Shown in pieces: positions 34,505 through 41,048 of a DNA stretch of 41,048 nucleotides (position 1 is the first letter of the stretch; each line of letters opens with the position of its first letter). The notes beneath the pieces are model-generated. The model was not told where the DNA came from. It saw only the letters and a list, made by a program, of their open reading frames with translations, and made no database searches. The position numbers and the translations under genes are program-made. Location of the stretch: positions 1 through 41,048 of the forward strand of contig CAZUDI010000034.1 of NCBI GenBank assembly GCA_964618975.1, given 5' to 3'. Origin of the DNA: CAZUDI01 sp964618975 (GTDB taxonomy: Bacteria > Desulfobacterota > Desulfomonilia > UBA1062).

Positions 34505-35536
34505 GTGGCCCTCTCCATAGGCATCCTCGGCGCTACAGGGTATACGGGGGTCGAACTCATTCGGCTCCTGAATAATCACCCCGGGGCACGCATCACGTAT
34601 TGTTCCTCGCGTCAGTATAACGGGAGGAACATCGCCGAGGTCTTCCCGTTCTTGAGAGGGGGCCTTGATATCGTGCTGGAGGAATTCGATGCCGCAAGCA
34701 TTGCCGAGCGTTGCGAGGTCGTCTTCAGTTGCCTGCCGCACGGCGCCAGCATGGAATTCATCGCCGCGCTGCCCTCAGACCTCAAGGTCATCGATCTGGG
34801 AGCCGATTTCCGCCTGCGGGATGTGGAGGTCTACCGGCAGTGGTACACCGAGCACACCGCCCATACGCTCCTTAAACAGGCGGTCTATGGACTGAGCGAG
34901 ATCTACCGCGAAGAGATCCGCCAGGCCCGCCTCGTAGCCAACCCCGGGTGCTACCCTACCAGCGTGCTCCTGCCTGTCATACCCCTCCTGAGGGCCGGGC
35001 TGATCGAACCCGACGGTATCATCGCCGACAGCAAATCCGGTGTCTCCGGGGCGGGCAGATCCCTGAGTCTGACAACCCATATCTGCGAAGCGGGAGAGTC
35101 TTTCAGCGCCTATAAGGTCGGCCGGGCACACCGTCACATCCCCGAAATCGAACAGGAGCTCGCCCTGGCGGCGAACAGGCCGGTCGGCCTCGTGTTTACC
35201 CCCCACCTCATTCCCATTTCGCGGGGCATGCTCTCCACCATCTATGTCGCGACCCATAGCCGGGCAGAGGACCTGCAGCAGGCCCTGGCCGATTTCTATG
35301 CCGACTGCCCCTTCGTCCATGTCATGCAAGCAGGCTTCCCCAGCACCAAGGACGTCCGCGGCACCAACCGCTGTCTGATGGCGCTGGGTGCCTGCGGACA
35401 GACCGGTCGGGTGGTGATCGTCAGCGTTATCGACAACCTTACCAAAGGCGCCTCGGGCCAGGCCATCCAGAACATGAACCTCATGTGCGGCCTGCCCGAA
35501 ACCGCAGGTCTTGACTTGTTCCCGGTCTTTCCATAA
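34505..35536 (+). CDS. argC: N-acetyl-gamma-glutamyl-phosphate reductase
   Basis: 343 residues, standard for type 1 ArgC, which reduces N-acetylglutamyl phosphate to the semialdehyde in arginine synthesis with NADPH. The start is GTG (ALSIGILGATGYTGVELIRLL, a Rossmann entry). The catalytic Cys lies in ANPGCYPTS, and SGVSGAGR and HRHIPEIEQEL follow. The C-terminal NLTKGASGQAIQNMNLM motif closes the active site. It sits eight bases after rpsI, an arrangement found in several anaerobic proteobacterial lineages. Confidence 0.97.
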   Translation: MALSIGILGATGYTGVELIRLLNNHPGARITYCSSRQYNGRNIAEVFPFLRGGLDIVLEEFDAASIAERCEVVFSCLPHGASMEFIAALPSDLKVIDLGADFRLRDVEVYRQWYTEHTAHTLLKQAVYGLSEIYREEIRQARLVANPGCYPTSVLLPVIPLLRAGLIEPDGIIADSKSGVSGAGRSLSLTTHICEAGESFSAYKVGRAHRHIPEIEQELALAANRPVGLVFTPHLIPISRGMLSTIYVATHSRAEDLQQALADFYADCPFVHVMQAGFPSTKDVRGTNRCLMALGACGQTGRVVIVSVIDNLTKGASGQAIQNMNLMCGLPETAGLDLFPVFP

Positions 35537-35605
35537 TCTGATTCCCGTTCACCCCCTCTCCCGAGTACCGCCCGATCGGCGCAGACGGGTGGACAGGAGG
35601 AAGCC

Positions 35606-36430
35606 ATGCAAGCATCCATCCGAAAAAGCGTCATCGCCGGGAGCTGGTACCCGGGCAGGCCGGATGTCCTCAGGGAAACCGTTCAGGCCTACCTCTCCCA
35701 GGCCCCGGTTGTGACGCCGGAACTCAAACCGGTAGCCCTCATCAGCCCGCATGCGGGCTATGTCTATTCCGGTCAGGTGGCCGCCCACGCCTATCGGACC
35801 ATCCTCGGGCAGGAATACGACCTCGTGGTCGTGATCTCGCCCTCACACCGCGCCGCCTTCCCCTTTGTGGCCGTCTGGGCCGAGGGGGGCTATGAAACCC
35901 CTCTGGGTCAGATCCCGGTGGACGAACCCTTCTGCCGCGCCCTCTTGCAGGCAGGAGATCTGGTGCAAGACGATCGGCGGCCGCACGGCGAGGAGCATGC
36001 CCTCGAGATCCAGCTGCCCTTCCTGCAGGTGGCGCTTGGCACCTTCAAACTCTGTCCACTCATCATGGGCACCCAGGACCTTTCGACCTGTACCCGCCTG
36101 GCTGAAATCCTGCGGGAGTGCGTCAGTGCGCCGGAAAGGGTCCTCGTGGTGGCGAGCTCCGACCTGTCCCACTTCCACCGTGCCGAGCGCGCCGTGTCCA
36201 TGGACGGCGCCATCGAGCGCGCCATTGACGCCTTCGATATCACAGCCCTCTCAGACCTGCTGGAAAGGGGTGAAAGCGAGGCCTGTGGCGGGGGCCCCAT
36301 CCTGGCCGCCATGCTCTATGCCCGCCTTATCGGACACACAAAAGCGCGCGTGCTTTCCTATGCCCACTCCGGACACATCACCGGCGACAACGCCTCCGTG
36401 GTGGGTTATCTGGCGGCCATGATCGCCTAG
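35606..36430 (+). CDS. amrB: MEMO1-like protein (AmmeMemoRadiSam system protein B)
   Basis: 274 residues. Motifs: AGSWYPG, LISPHAGYVYSGQVAAHAY, VISPSHRAAF, EEHALEIQLPFLQ, VASSDLSHFH, and CGGGPILAAM near the C-terminus. The His/Asp/His set resembles the metal site of extradiol dioxygenases, from which the fold derives. Bacterial members usually accompany an AMMECR1 protein and a radical-SAM protein; neither is in the window. Function is unknown. AGGAGG lies before the ATG. Confidence 0.92.
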   Translation: MQASIRKSVIAGSWYPGRPDVLRETVQAYLSQAPVVTPELKPVALISPHAGYVYSGQVAAHAYRTILGQEYDLVVVISPSHRAAFPFVAVWAEGGYETPLGQIPVDEPFCRALLQAGDLVQDDRRPHGEEHALEIQLPFLQVALGTFKLCPLIMGTQDLSTCTRLAEILRECVSAPERVLVVASSDLSHFHRAERAVSMDGAIERAIDAFDITALSDLLERGESEACGGGPILAAMLYARLIGHTKARVLSYAHSGHITGDNASVVGYLAAMIA

Positions 36431-36526
36431 CCCTTCCACGCACCCAGCCCCTCTCGGCGGGCCGCAGTCGGCCTCAGCCCTATTCACGGGTCTATCAGGC
36501 GTCCCTCCTTCAAAAACAGCCCCTGC

Positions 36527-36555
36527 TTGACAGGCAGCCGGAAGCTGGTTATGAT
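36527..36555 (+). promoter_or_regulatory. Sigma70-type promoter of the GntR-GRE operon
   Basis: TTGACA (36527-36532), 17-base spacer, TATGAT (36550-36555), predicted start near 36562. That start lies inside the perfect palindrome at 36559-36579. Confidence 0.85.
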
Positions 36556-36558
36556 ATG

Positions 36559-36579
36559 GCTGCTGGTAATACCAGCAGC
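36559..36579. promoter_or_regulatory. GntR/FadR-type operator, perfect inverted repeat
   Basis: Arms GCTGCTGGTA and TACCAGCAGC, perfect over 10 bases on each side of a single central A. The core TGGTAATACCA fits the TGGT...ACCA pattern of FadR-subfamily operators. It starts three bases after the -10 box and ends 11 bases before the GntR ATG, so a bound dimer would block transcription initiation. Confidence 0.88.
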
Positions 36580-36590
36580 CAGGGGGCGCC

Positions 36591-37331
36591 ATGCACAACC
36601 TGCTTGAGCCGTTGAAACAGACCAGCCTGCGGGAGGAGTTCGTAGGCCGCTTCGAAGAGCTCATCCTCTCGGGCCGGCTCGCCATGGGGCAGAAACTGCC
36701 CTCCGAGCGCGAGCTGGCCTGGCAGCTGGGTGTCAGCCGGCCCGTGGTGCACGAGGGTCTGCTCGACCTGGCCGCCAAGGGGCTGGTGACCCTGAAACCC
36801 CGCGTAGGCACGATAATCAACGACTACCGTACCCACGGCTCGATCAGCCTCCTGGCCTCGCTGGTTCACTACCACCGCGGCAAGCTTGCGCCTGAGCTCC
36901 TGATGAGCATGCTGGAGATGCGCGAACTGCTCGAGGTGGAGACCGCCCGCCGGGCGGCCCTCCACCGTACGCCTGCCCACCTGGAAGAGTTCCAGGACCT
37001 GCTCGACCAGGAGGCCCGCGTGGAGCGGGCCTTAACCCCCCGCATCGTGGAGCTCGACTTCACCTTTCACCACCGCATCGCCCTGGCCTCGGGCAACCTG
37101 GTCTATCCCCTCATCATCACCTCGTTCAGACAGGTCTACACGAACCTCACCCGACAGTTCTTTCAGGAGCCAGACGTCGTCGACGTGGTGTTCGACTTTC
37201 ACCGCTCGATCGTCATGGCCATCGACAGGCGCGATGCAGCCGAGGCCACAGACCTCATGCACCGCATGCTCGACCACGGACGGCAGCACCTGCTGACCAT
37301 GATCGCAAACCAGGAAGGGAGGGAGCCATGA
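36591..37331 (+). CDS. GntR-family (FadR subfamily) repressor of the glycyl radical enzyme operon
   Basis: 246 residues. N-terminal winged helix (about 10-75): LILSGRLAMGQKLPSERELA, GVSRPVVHEGLLDLAAKG, LVTLKPRVGT. The C-terminal FCD effector domain (about 90-235) includes EMRELLEVETARRAAL and FHHRIALASGNLVYPL, with Asp/His residues suited to a metal-bound carboxylate ligand. AGGGGG precedes the ATG. Its TGA overlaps the ATG of the glycyl radical enzyme (ATGA), and the matching operator lies in its own promoter. Autorepression relieved by the enzyme's carboxylate-type substrate is the natural model. Confidence 0.93.
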   Translation: MHNLLEPLKQTSLREEFVGRFEELILSGRLAMGQKLPSERELAWQLGVSRPVVHEGLLDLAAKGLVTLKPRVGTIINDYRTHGSISLLASLVHYHRGKLAPELLMSMLEMRELLEVETARRAALHRTPAHLEEFQDLLDQEARVERALTPRIVELDFTFHHRIALASGNLVYPLIITSFRQVYTNLTRQFFQEPDVVDVVFDFHRSIVMAIDRRDAAEATDLMHRMLDHGRQHLLTMIANQEGREP

Positions 37332-39847
37332 GCCCCACTGCGTCATCCACCACTGCAGTACGGATCAAGGAGCCCCAGGGCTTGAGTGAGCGCATCACCT
37401 GGCTGCGGGACTACTACTTCAGGGGGATCGAGCGGGCGTGGAATAACGAATTCACCGCCTGGTCCACGGGCGAGCCCGGGGACGTGCTCTACGACGAGAT
37501 TACCTACTACATCGTCCCCGAGACCTACGCCTTCCTGCAGACCTTCTGCTCCTCCATGCGCCAGGCCGCCCGGGTCGTGGAGCTGCCCGCGCACTTCTGG
37601 TCGCTGAGCCTGCCGGAGAGACGCGCCACCTTCCTGAGAGAGGTGATGGTGCGGTACGTGCCCCAGGAGATCCTGCCCGGGGACCTCCTGGCCGGGGGGC
37701 GCTTCAATGTCCAGACCTCCCTGTGCCTGACCAGGAAGGAGGCCCGCAGGCGCGATGCGCGCATCCTGGGCAAGAACGGCGCCCGGGCGCGCATGAAGTG
37801 GTTCCACGACCACGGCTACGGCAACGCCGGCGCCACCAGTGGGCACCTCGTCCCGGGCTACGAACGCGTGCTGAGCCTCGGCTGGAAGGGGATCCACGCC
37901 GAGCTGGAGCAGCACTACGGCGCCCTGAGGCGCCGTGAGCGCCGGGGCCCCAAGGGCGCCCAGCTGCGCGCCATGCTCATTGCCGCCCGCATGCCGCAGG
38001 CGCTGGCATCCGCCTATGCCGCGCACTGCCGGGCCCTGGCGCTCAGCGAGCCGGACGCCGCGCGCCAGCGCGAGCTTCAGCAGATGGCCACAAACCTCGA
38101 ACGCGTCCCCTGGGAGCCCGCCGAGACCTTCTGGGAGGCGCTGCAGGCCCTGTGGCTCACCCACATGCTCATCATGAGCGAGGAGAACTATCCCGGGCCC
38201 GGGGTCAGCTTCGGGCGCATCGACCAGTATCTCCGGCCCTTCTGGGAGCGCTCCCTGGCGCACGGCATGGATCGGGAGTTCGGCAAGGAGCTCCTCAAGT
38301 GCTTCTGGGTGCATGCCAACACGGCCTACGACGCCATGATCCGCGTGGGTGCCAACCAGGGCATCACCGCGGGCTACGGGCAGCTCATCACGCTCTCCGG
38401 GGTGGGCCCCGACGGGGTCGACCTCACCAACGACCTCACCTACGCCATCCTGGAGGTCATCGACGAGATGAGCCCCATCCTGGAGCCCAAGCCCAATATC
38501 CGGCTGCACCGCCGCTCGCCCGAGCGGCTCCTCGACCGGGTGGTCGCGATGGTCTCCTCCTCCCAGGGGGCGCCTTTCCTGCTCAACTTCGACGAGCGTT
38601 CCATGGCGGGCATGCTGCGCGAGGCCCGCATGGCGGGCGTGGAGCACCTGATCAACGCCGCCAACGTGCACGACTACGCCCCGGTGGGCTGCCTGGAGAA
38701 CACCATGGTGGGCAACGACCGCTCCGGGACCGTGGACAACAACCTCAACCTCCTCAAGGCCGTGGAGCTGGCACTGGGTGGCGGCCGGGACCTGAGCGCC
38801 TTCAGCGACCCCATCACCGGCAAACATGATCCCATCCGGCAGGACGGGCCGGACACCGGCGACCCCCGCACCTTCACCACCTGGGAGCAGTTCTGGGAGG
38901 CCTATGCCGTCCAGACGCGCTACATCATCGACAAGTGCCGCGAGATCTACGAGCTGAGCGAATCCATCCGGGCCGATTTCTGCCCCACACCCTACCTCTC
39001 CTGCCTCGTCAGGGGCTGCGCCGCCAAGGCTCTCGACATCACCCGCGGAGGCCCCGAGCTCAACTTCACCACGCTGGAGGCCGTGACCTTCGCCACCACG
39101 GTGGACTCGCTGCTGGCGATCAGGTACCTGGTCTTCGAGCGCGGCGAGTGCAGCATGGACGAACTCATCGAGGCCCTCACGGCCAACTGGGAGGGCTTTG
39201 AGGTGCTGCGGGCCAAGGCCCGCAGCAAGGCCCCCAAGTACGGGCGCGACGACGATGCCGCCGACGCCCTGGCAGGGGCGGTCATGGAGCTGTGGAGCGG
39301 GGAGACCTGGAAGCACCGCACGCTTGCTACCGGGCGCCGCTTCCGGCCCGGCATGCTGAGCTGGAACTACTGGGTGGGCGACGGCTATATCCTGCCGGCC
39401 AGCCCCAACGGACGCCCAAAGGGCCAGTTCCTCTCCAACGCCATCTGCCCCTCCAACGGCGCCGACATCCACGGCCCCACGGCCAACACCAATTCCGTGG
39501 GCAAGGTCCTCGGCGGCCGCGACAGCGCCGGACAGGGGGACTGGGAGGGCTATCGCAACTGTCTGCCCAACGGCGCCAGCCATACCATCACCTTCAACCC
39601 CTCGCTCCTGAGGGACGCCGAGCACAAGGAGAAGTTCAAGGCCTTCCTCAAGGGCTACGCCGAAAACGGGGGCACCGCCCTGCAGATCAACATGCTCGAC
39701 CCCGACATGCTAAAAGAGGCCCAGCGCCATCCCCAGGACTACCGGCACCTGCTCGTGCGCATCACGGGCTACAACGCCTACTTCACCAGCATCGGCCGCG
39801 AGCTGCAGGACGAGGTGATCGCCCGCCTCAGCCACAGCCGCCTCTAG
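37328..39847 (+). CDS. Glycyl radical enzyme, GCxE type, substrate unassigned
   Basis: 839 residues, the usual size. The active-site thiyl Cys is C455 in APVGCLENTMVGNDRSG, with E457 in the GCxE arrangement shared by GRE dehydratases/lyases and arylacetate decarboxylases, and absent from pyruvate formate-lyase (adjacent Cys-Cys). The radical-storing Gly is G814 in RITGYNAYF, followed by the IGRELQDEVIAR tail. The N-terminal PFL-like domain (from about residue 15) contains PETYAFLQ. SNGADIHGPTANTNSVGK is the usual loop before the glycyl domain. The downstream activase installs the radical. The phrase after GCLE differs from the choline, glycerol, propanediol and hydroxyproline enzymes as I recall them. 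No microcompartment genes are seen. Confidence 0.93.
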   Translation: MSPTASSTTAVRIKEPQGLSERITWLRDYYFRGIERAWNNEFTAWSTGEPGDVLYDEITYYIVPETYAFLQTFCSSMRQAARVVELPAHFWSLSLPERRATFLREVMVRYVPQEILPGDLLAGGRFNVQTSLCLTRKEARRRDARILGKNGARARMKWFHDHGYGNAGATSGHLVPGYERVLSLGWKGIHAELEQHYGALRRRERRGPKGAQLRAMLIAARMPQALASAYAAHCRALALSEPDAARQRELQQMATNLERVPWEPAETFWEALQALWLTHMLIMSEENYPGPGVSFGRIDQYLRPFWERSLAHGMDREFGKELLKCFWVHANTAYDAMIRVGANQGITAGYGQLITLSGVGPDGVDLTNDLTYAILEVIDEMSPILEPKPNIRLHRRSPERLLDRVVAMVSSSQGAPFLLNFDERSMAGMLREARMAGVEHLINAANVHDYAPVGCLENTMVGNDRSGTVDNNLNLLKAVELALGGGRDLSAFSDPITGKHDPIRQDGPDTGDPRTFTTWEQFWEAYAVQTRYIIDKCREIYELSESIRADFCPTPYLSCLVRGCAAKALDITRGGPELNFTTLEAVTFATTVDSLLAIRYLVFERGECSMDELIEALTANWEGFEVLRAKARSKAPKYGRDDDAADALAGAVMELWSGETWKHRTLATGRRFRPGMLSWNYWVGDGYILPASPNGRPKGQFLSNAICPSNGADIHGPTANTNSVGKVLGGRDSAGQGDWEGYRNCLPNGASHTITFNPSLLRDAEHKEKFKAFLKGYAENGGTALQINMLDPDMLKEAQRHPQDYRHLLVRITGYNAYFTSIGRELQDEVIARLSHSRL

Positions 39848-39856
39848 GGGAAGACC

Positions 39857-40173
39857 ATGCCCACAACCCCTGACCCCCATACCGCCACGATCCTCGAGAT
39901 CCAGCGCATGTCCACCGAGGACGGCCCCGGCATCCGCACCACGGTCTTCTTCAAGGGCTGCAGCCTGAGGTGCGCCTGGTGCCACAACCCCGAGAGCATC
40001 GCCCGCTCCCCCGAGCTCCACTGGTTATCCGCGCGCTGCATCGGCTGCGGACCCTGCCTGAACGCCTGCCCCAACGGCGCGCTGTGCCAAACCGAGGAAG
40101 TCATTCAGATCTACCGCCGTCTCTGCGTCGGTTGCTGCAGCTGCGTTTCCGCCTGCCCCACGCTCGCAATGGA
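39857..40173 (+). CDS. Glycyl radical enzyme activase, N-terminal part up to the gap
   Basis: About 105 residues before the N-run. STEDGPGIRTTVFFKGCSLR leads into the radical-SAM CxxxCxxC motif (CSLRCAWC) and HNPES. Two ferredoxin-type cluster motifs then appear (CIGCGPCLNACP and CVGCCSCVSACP), the insert present in all GRE activases except the PFL type. It uses SAM to generate the glycyl radical on the enzyme encoded ten bases upstream. The reading frame is open up to the gap. The continuation after the gap is in another frame and does not follow on naturally. Confidence 0.9.
40015..40048 (+). repeat. Near-identical 34-base segment, first copy (flanks the gap)
   Basis: Bases 40015-40048 (encoding LHWLSARCIGC) match 40184-40217, directly after the gap, at 33 of 34 positions. 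Both copies code for the same segment of an activase, so the second is not an internal domain repeat but probably a second gene or allele brought in by scaffolding. Confidence 0.85.
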
Positions 40174-40183
40174 NNNNNNNNNN
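40174..40183. other. Assembly gap of 10 N
   Basis: Ten undetermined bases. Ten is a placeholder length, and the frame changes across it (39857 frame before, 40185 frame after), so the true distance is unknown. Confidence 0.99.
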
Positions 40184-40217
40184 GCTCCACTGGGTATCCG
40201 CGCGCTGCATCGGCTGC
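40184..40217 (+). repeat. Near-identical 34-base segment, second copy
   Basis: Partner of 40015-40048, one mismatch in 34. Divergence is marked immediately after it (CGPCLNACPNGAL versus CLSCIAACPHQAL in the encoded proteins), which argues for paralogues rather than sequencing error. Confidence 0.85.
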
Positions 40218-40455
40218 CTGAGCTGCATTGCGGCCTGCCCGCACCAGGCGCTCAGCGCCGGGGACAAGGGCATCACCATCGCGCGCGAGCGCTGCACGGG
40301 CTGCGGCGCCTGCGCCGAGGCCTGCCCCTCCACGGCGCTCGAGCTGCTCGGGCGAACCTGGAGCCTCGAGGAGCTCACCGGCGAGCTGCTCAAGGACCGG
40401 GCCTACTTCGAGAAGTCCGGCGGCGGGATCACCCTCTCGGGCGGCGAGCCCACCT
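40185..40455 (+). CDS. Fragment of a glycyl radical enzyme activase after the gap
   Basis: About 90 residues: LHWVSARCIGCLSCIAACP, then a second cluster CTGCGACAEACP, a linker with LEELTGELLKDRAYF and the radical-SAM glycine motif SGGGITLSGGEPT. GC-rich like the main contig. It begins with the same protein segment that the pre-gap piece already contains, so it probably belongs to a second activase or to an allele. It ends at an abrupt fall in GC content; the motif TLQP may continue a few codons beyond the boundary before a stop. Confidence 0.8.
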
Positions 40456-40552
40456 TACAACCCCTCTTTTTAAATGTTCTTTTGATAACAGTTTTCCGGA
40501 TTCCCTGACTCATGTCAATCAGAAAATCTATTATCATGTCATAGAGAAAATT

Positions 40553-41047
40553 TTACTGATTTCCGGATTTAAGATGTACATCCCTTTGCGGAAAGGGAAT
40601 TTCAATATTTTCCGCTTTAAATTTTTTGAAGATCGAATAGTATAACTGACTTTTCAATACTTTTGGCTTGTTGCTGTATTCATCTGTCCATACCCTGAGA
40701 TTAAAATCCAGACTGCTTTCTCCAAATTCTTCGAAAAGTACATCAGGAGGAGGATTTGGCAATACGCCTGTATTTTCATTTGCAACTTCAATTAATATTC
40801 TCCTGATCTTTTCAGGATCTTCATTGTATGAAACACCTACCGGAAAGTTCAGCCTGACCCTTCTGCTATTATGACTCCAGTTAATACCCCGCGTGCTGAC
40901 CAGATCAGAGTTCGGAACAATAACAGCAATATTGTCATTTGTAATAATTGTGGTTGCACGTGCAGAAATATTTACTATGTTTCCTGAAAGATTCTCAATT
41001 TCAACTCTGTCTCCAACTTTTACCGGTCTTTCAAAAAGAATTATTAT
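40553..41047 (-). CDS. MscS-family mechanosensitive channel, C-terminal 164 residues
   Basis: Open to the right window edge. The translation starts IIILFERPVKVGDRVEIENL, the MscS beta-domain entry after the pore helix. NISARATTIITNDNIAVIVP and the PNSDL strand follow, then the C-terminal alpha/beta domain (VLFEEFGESSLDFNLRVW) and the closing RDVHLKSGNQ. Codon use is strongly AT-rich, unlike every gene before 40455. It is probably from another genome (style reminiscent of Bacteroidota) joined during assembly, although recent horizontal transfer cannot be excluded. Confidence 0.88.
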   Translation of the reverse strand: MIILFERPVKVGDRVEIENLSGNIVNISARATTIITNDNIAVIVPNSDLVSTRGINWSHNSRRVRLNFPVGVSYNEDPEKIRRILIEVANENTGVLPNPPPDVLFEEFGESSLDFNLRVWTDEYSNKPKVLKSQLYYSIFKKFKAENIEIPFPQRDVHLKSGNQ

Positions 41048-41048
41048 G

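Noticed and set aside
37343..39625. A 760-codon open frame on the minus strand across the glycyl radical enzyme gene
   Set aside because: It is a shadow of GC-rich codon bias. Its protein is a low-complexity Gly/Val/His/Leu mix without motifs, while the plus-strand frame has every enzyme hallmark.
36591..39847. Pyruvate formate-lyase as the identity of the glycyl radical enzyme
   Set aside because: PFL has two adjacent active-site cysteines, whereas this protein has a single Cys in GCLE, and its activase has ferredoxin clusters that PFL activase lacks.
39857..40645. A continuous open frame running through the N-gap into the AT-rich end
   Set aside because: The frame after the gap gives meaningless sequence. 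The activase motifs after the gap lie in another frame, and the frame match is an accident of a 10-N filler.

Overview
The window is a GC-rich bacterial chromosome segment carrying about 38 intact or nearly intact genes. The organism looks like a Gram-negative anaerobe, most plausibly Desulfobacterota (former Deltaproteobacteria) or a syntroph-like relative. An outer membrane is suggested by an LpxH-type lipid A enzyme and a SPOR protein. Anaerobic life is suggested by a glycyl radical enzyme with its radical-SAM activase and by a ferredoxin-linked 2-oxoacid oxidoreductase. The taxonomy is inference; there is no rRNA in the window.

Layout. 1-1740 (minus): hrcA-grpE-dnaK heat-shock operon behind a sigma70-like promoter and a one-sided CIRCE operator. 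1963-6322 (plus): argS, a SPOR protein, a WecB-type epimerase and a cyclic-nucleotide-binding protein. 6450-7500: a graveyard with a decayed two-component protein and a decayed membrane protein. 7540-11190 (minus): TetR regulator, a 3-ketodihydrosphingosine-reductase-like SDR, an NAD-dependent epimerase-like reductase and another SDR, a possible sphingolipid or other long-chain-lipid cassette. 11303-14521 (minus): SpoU-type RNA methylase, slipin, M23 peptidase. 14583-21479 (plus): LpxH-like hydrolase, PAS-LuxR regulator, two unrelated CoA-transferases and a long acyl-CoA dehydrogenase. 21564-22724 (minus): TraB protein. 23024-27540 (plus): DEAD-box helicase, then a four-subunit 2-oxoacid:ferredoxin oxidoreductase and a double-ACT protein. 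27537-28190 (minus): EcsC-like protein. 28224-33388 (plus): pgk-tpiA-secG, a Fic protein with a ruined catalytic motif, SlyD-like isomerase, hemolysin III. 33602-36430: rplM-rpsI-argC and a MEMO-like protein. 36527-40455: a GntR regulator, a glycyl radical enzyme of unassigned substrate and its activase, with a near-perfect operator.

The end of the window is not trustworthy as one molecule. A 10-N gap inside the activase joins two pieces that begin with the same sequence in different frames. From about 40456 onward composition becomes AT-rich and encodes part of an MscS channel on the other strand, probably from a different organism or a misjoined contig.

The most interesting items are the self-regulated GntR/glycyl-radical operon, the Fic protein that kept its inhibitory motif but lost its catalytic one, and the SDR cassette with a eukaryote-like KDSR signature. 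I saw no tRNA or rRNA genes, insertion sequences, CRISPR arrays or origins.
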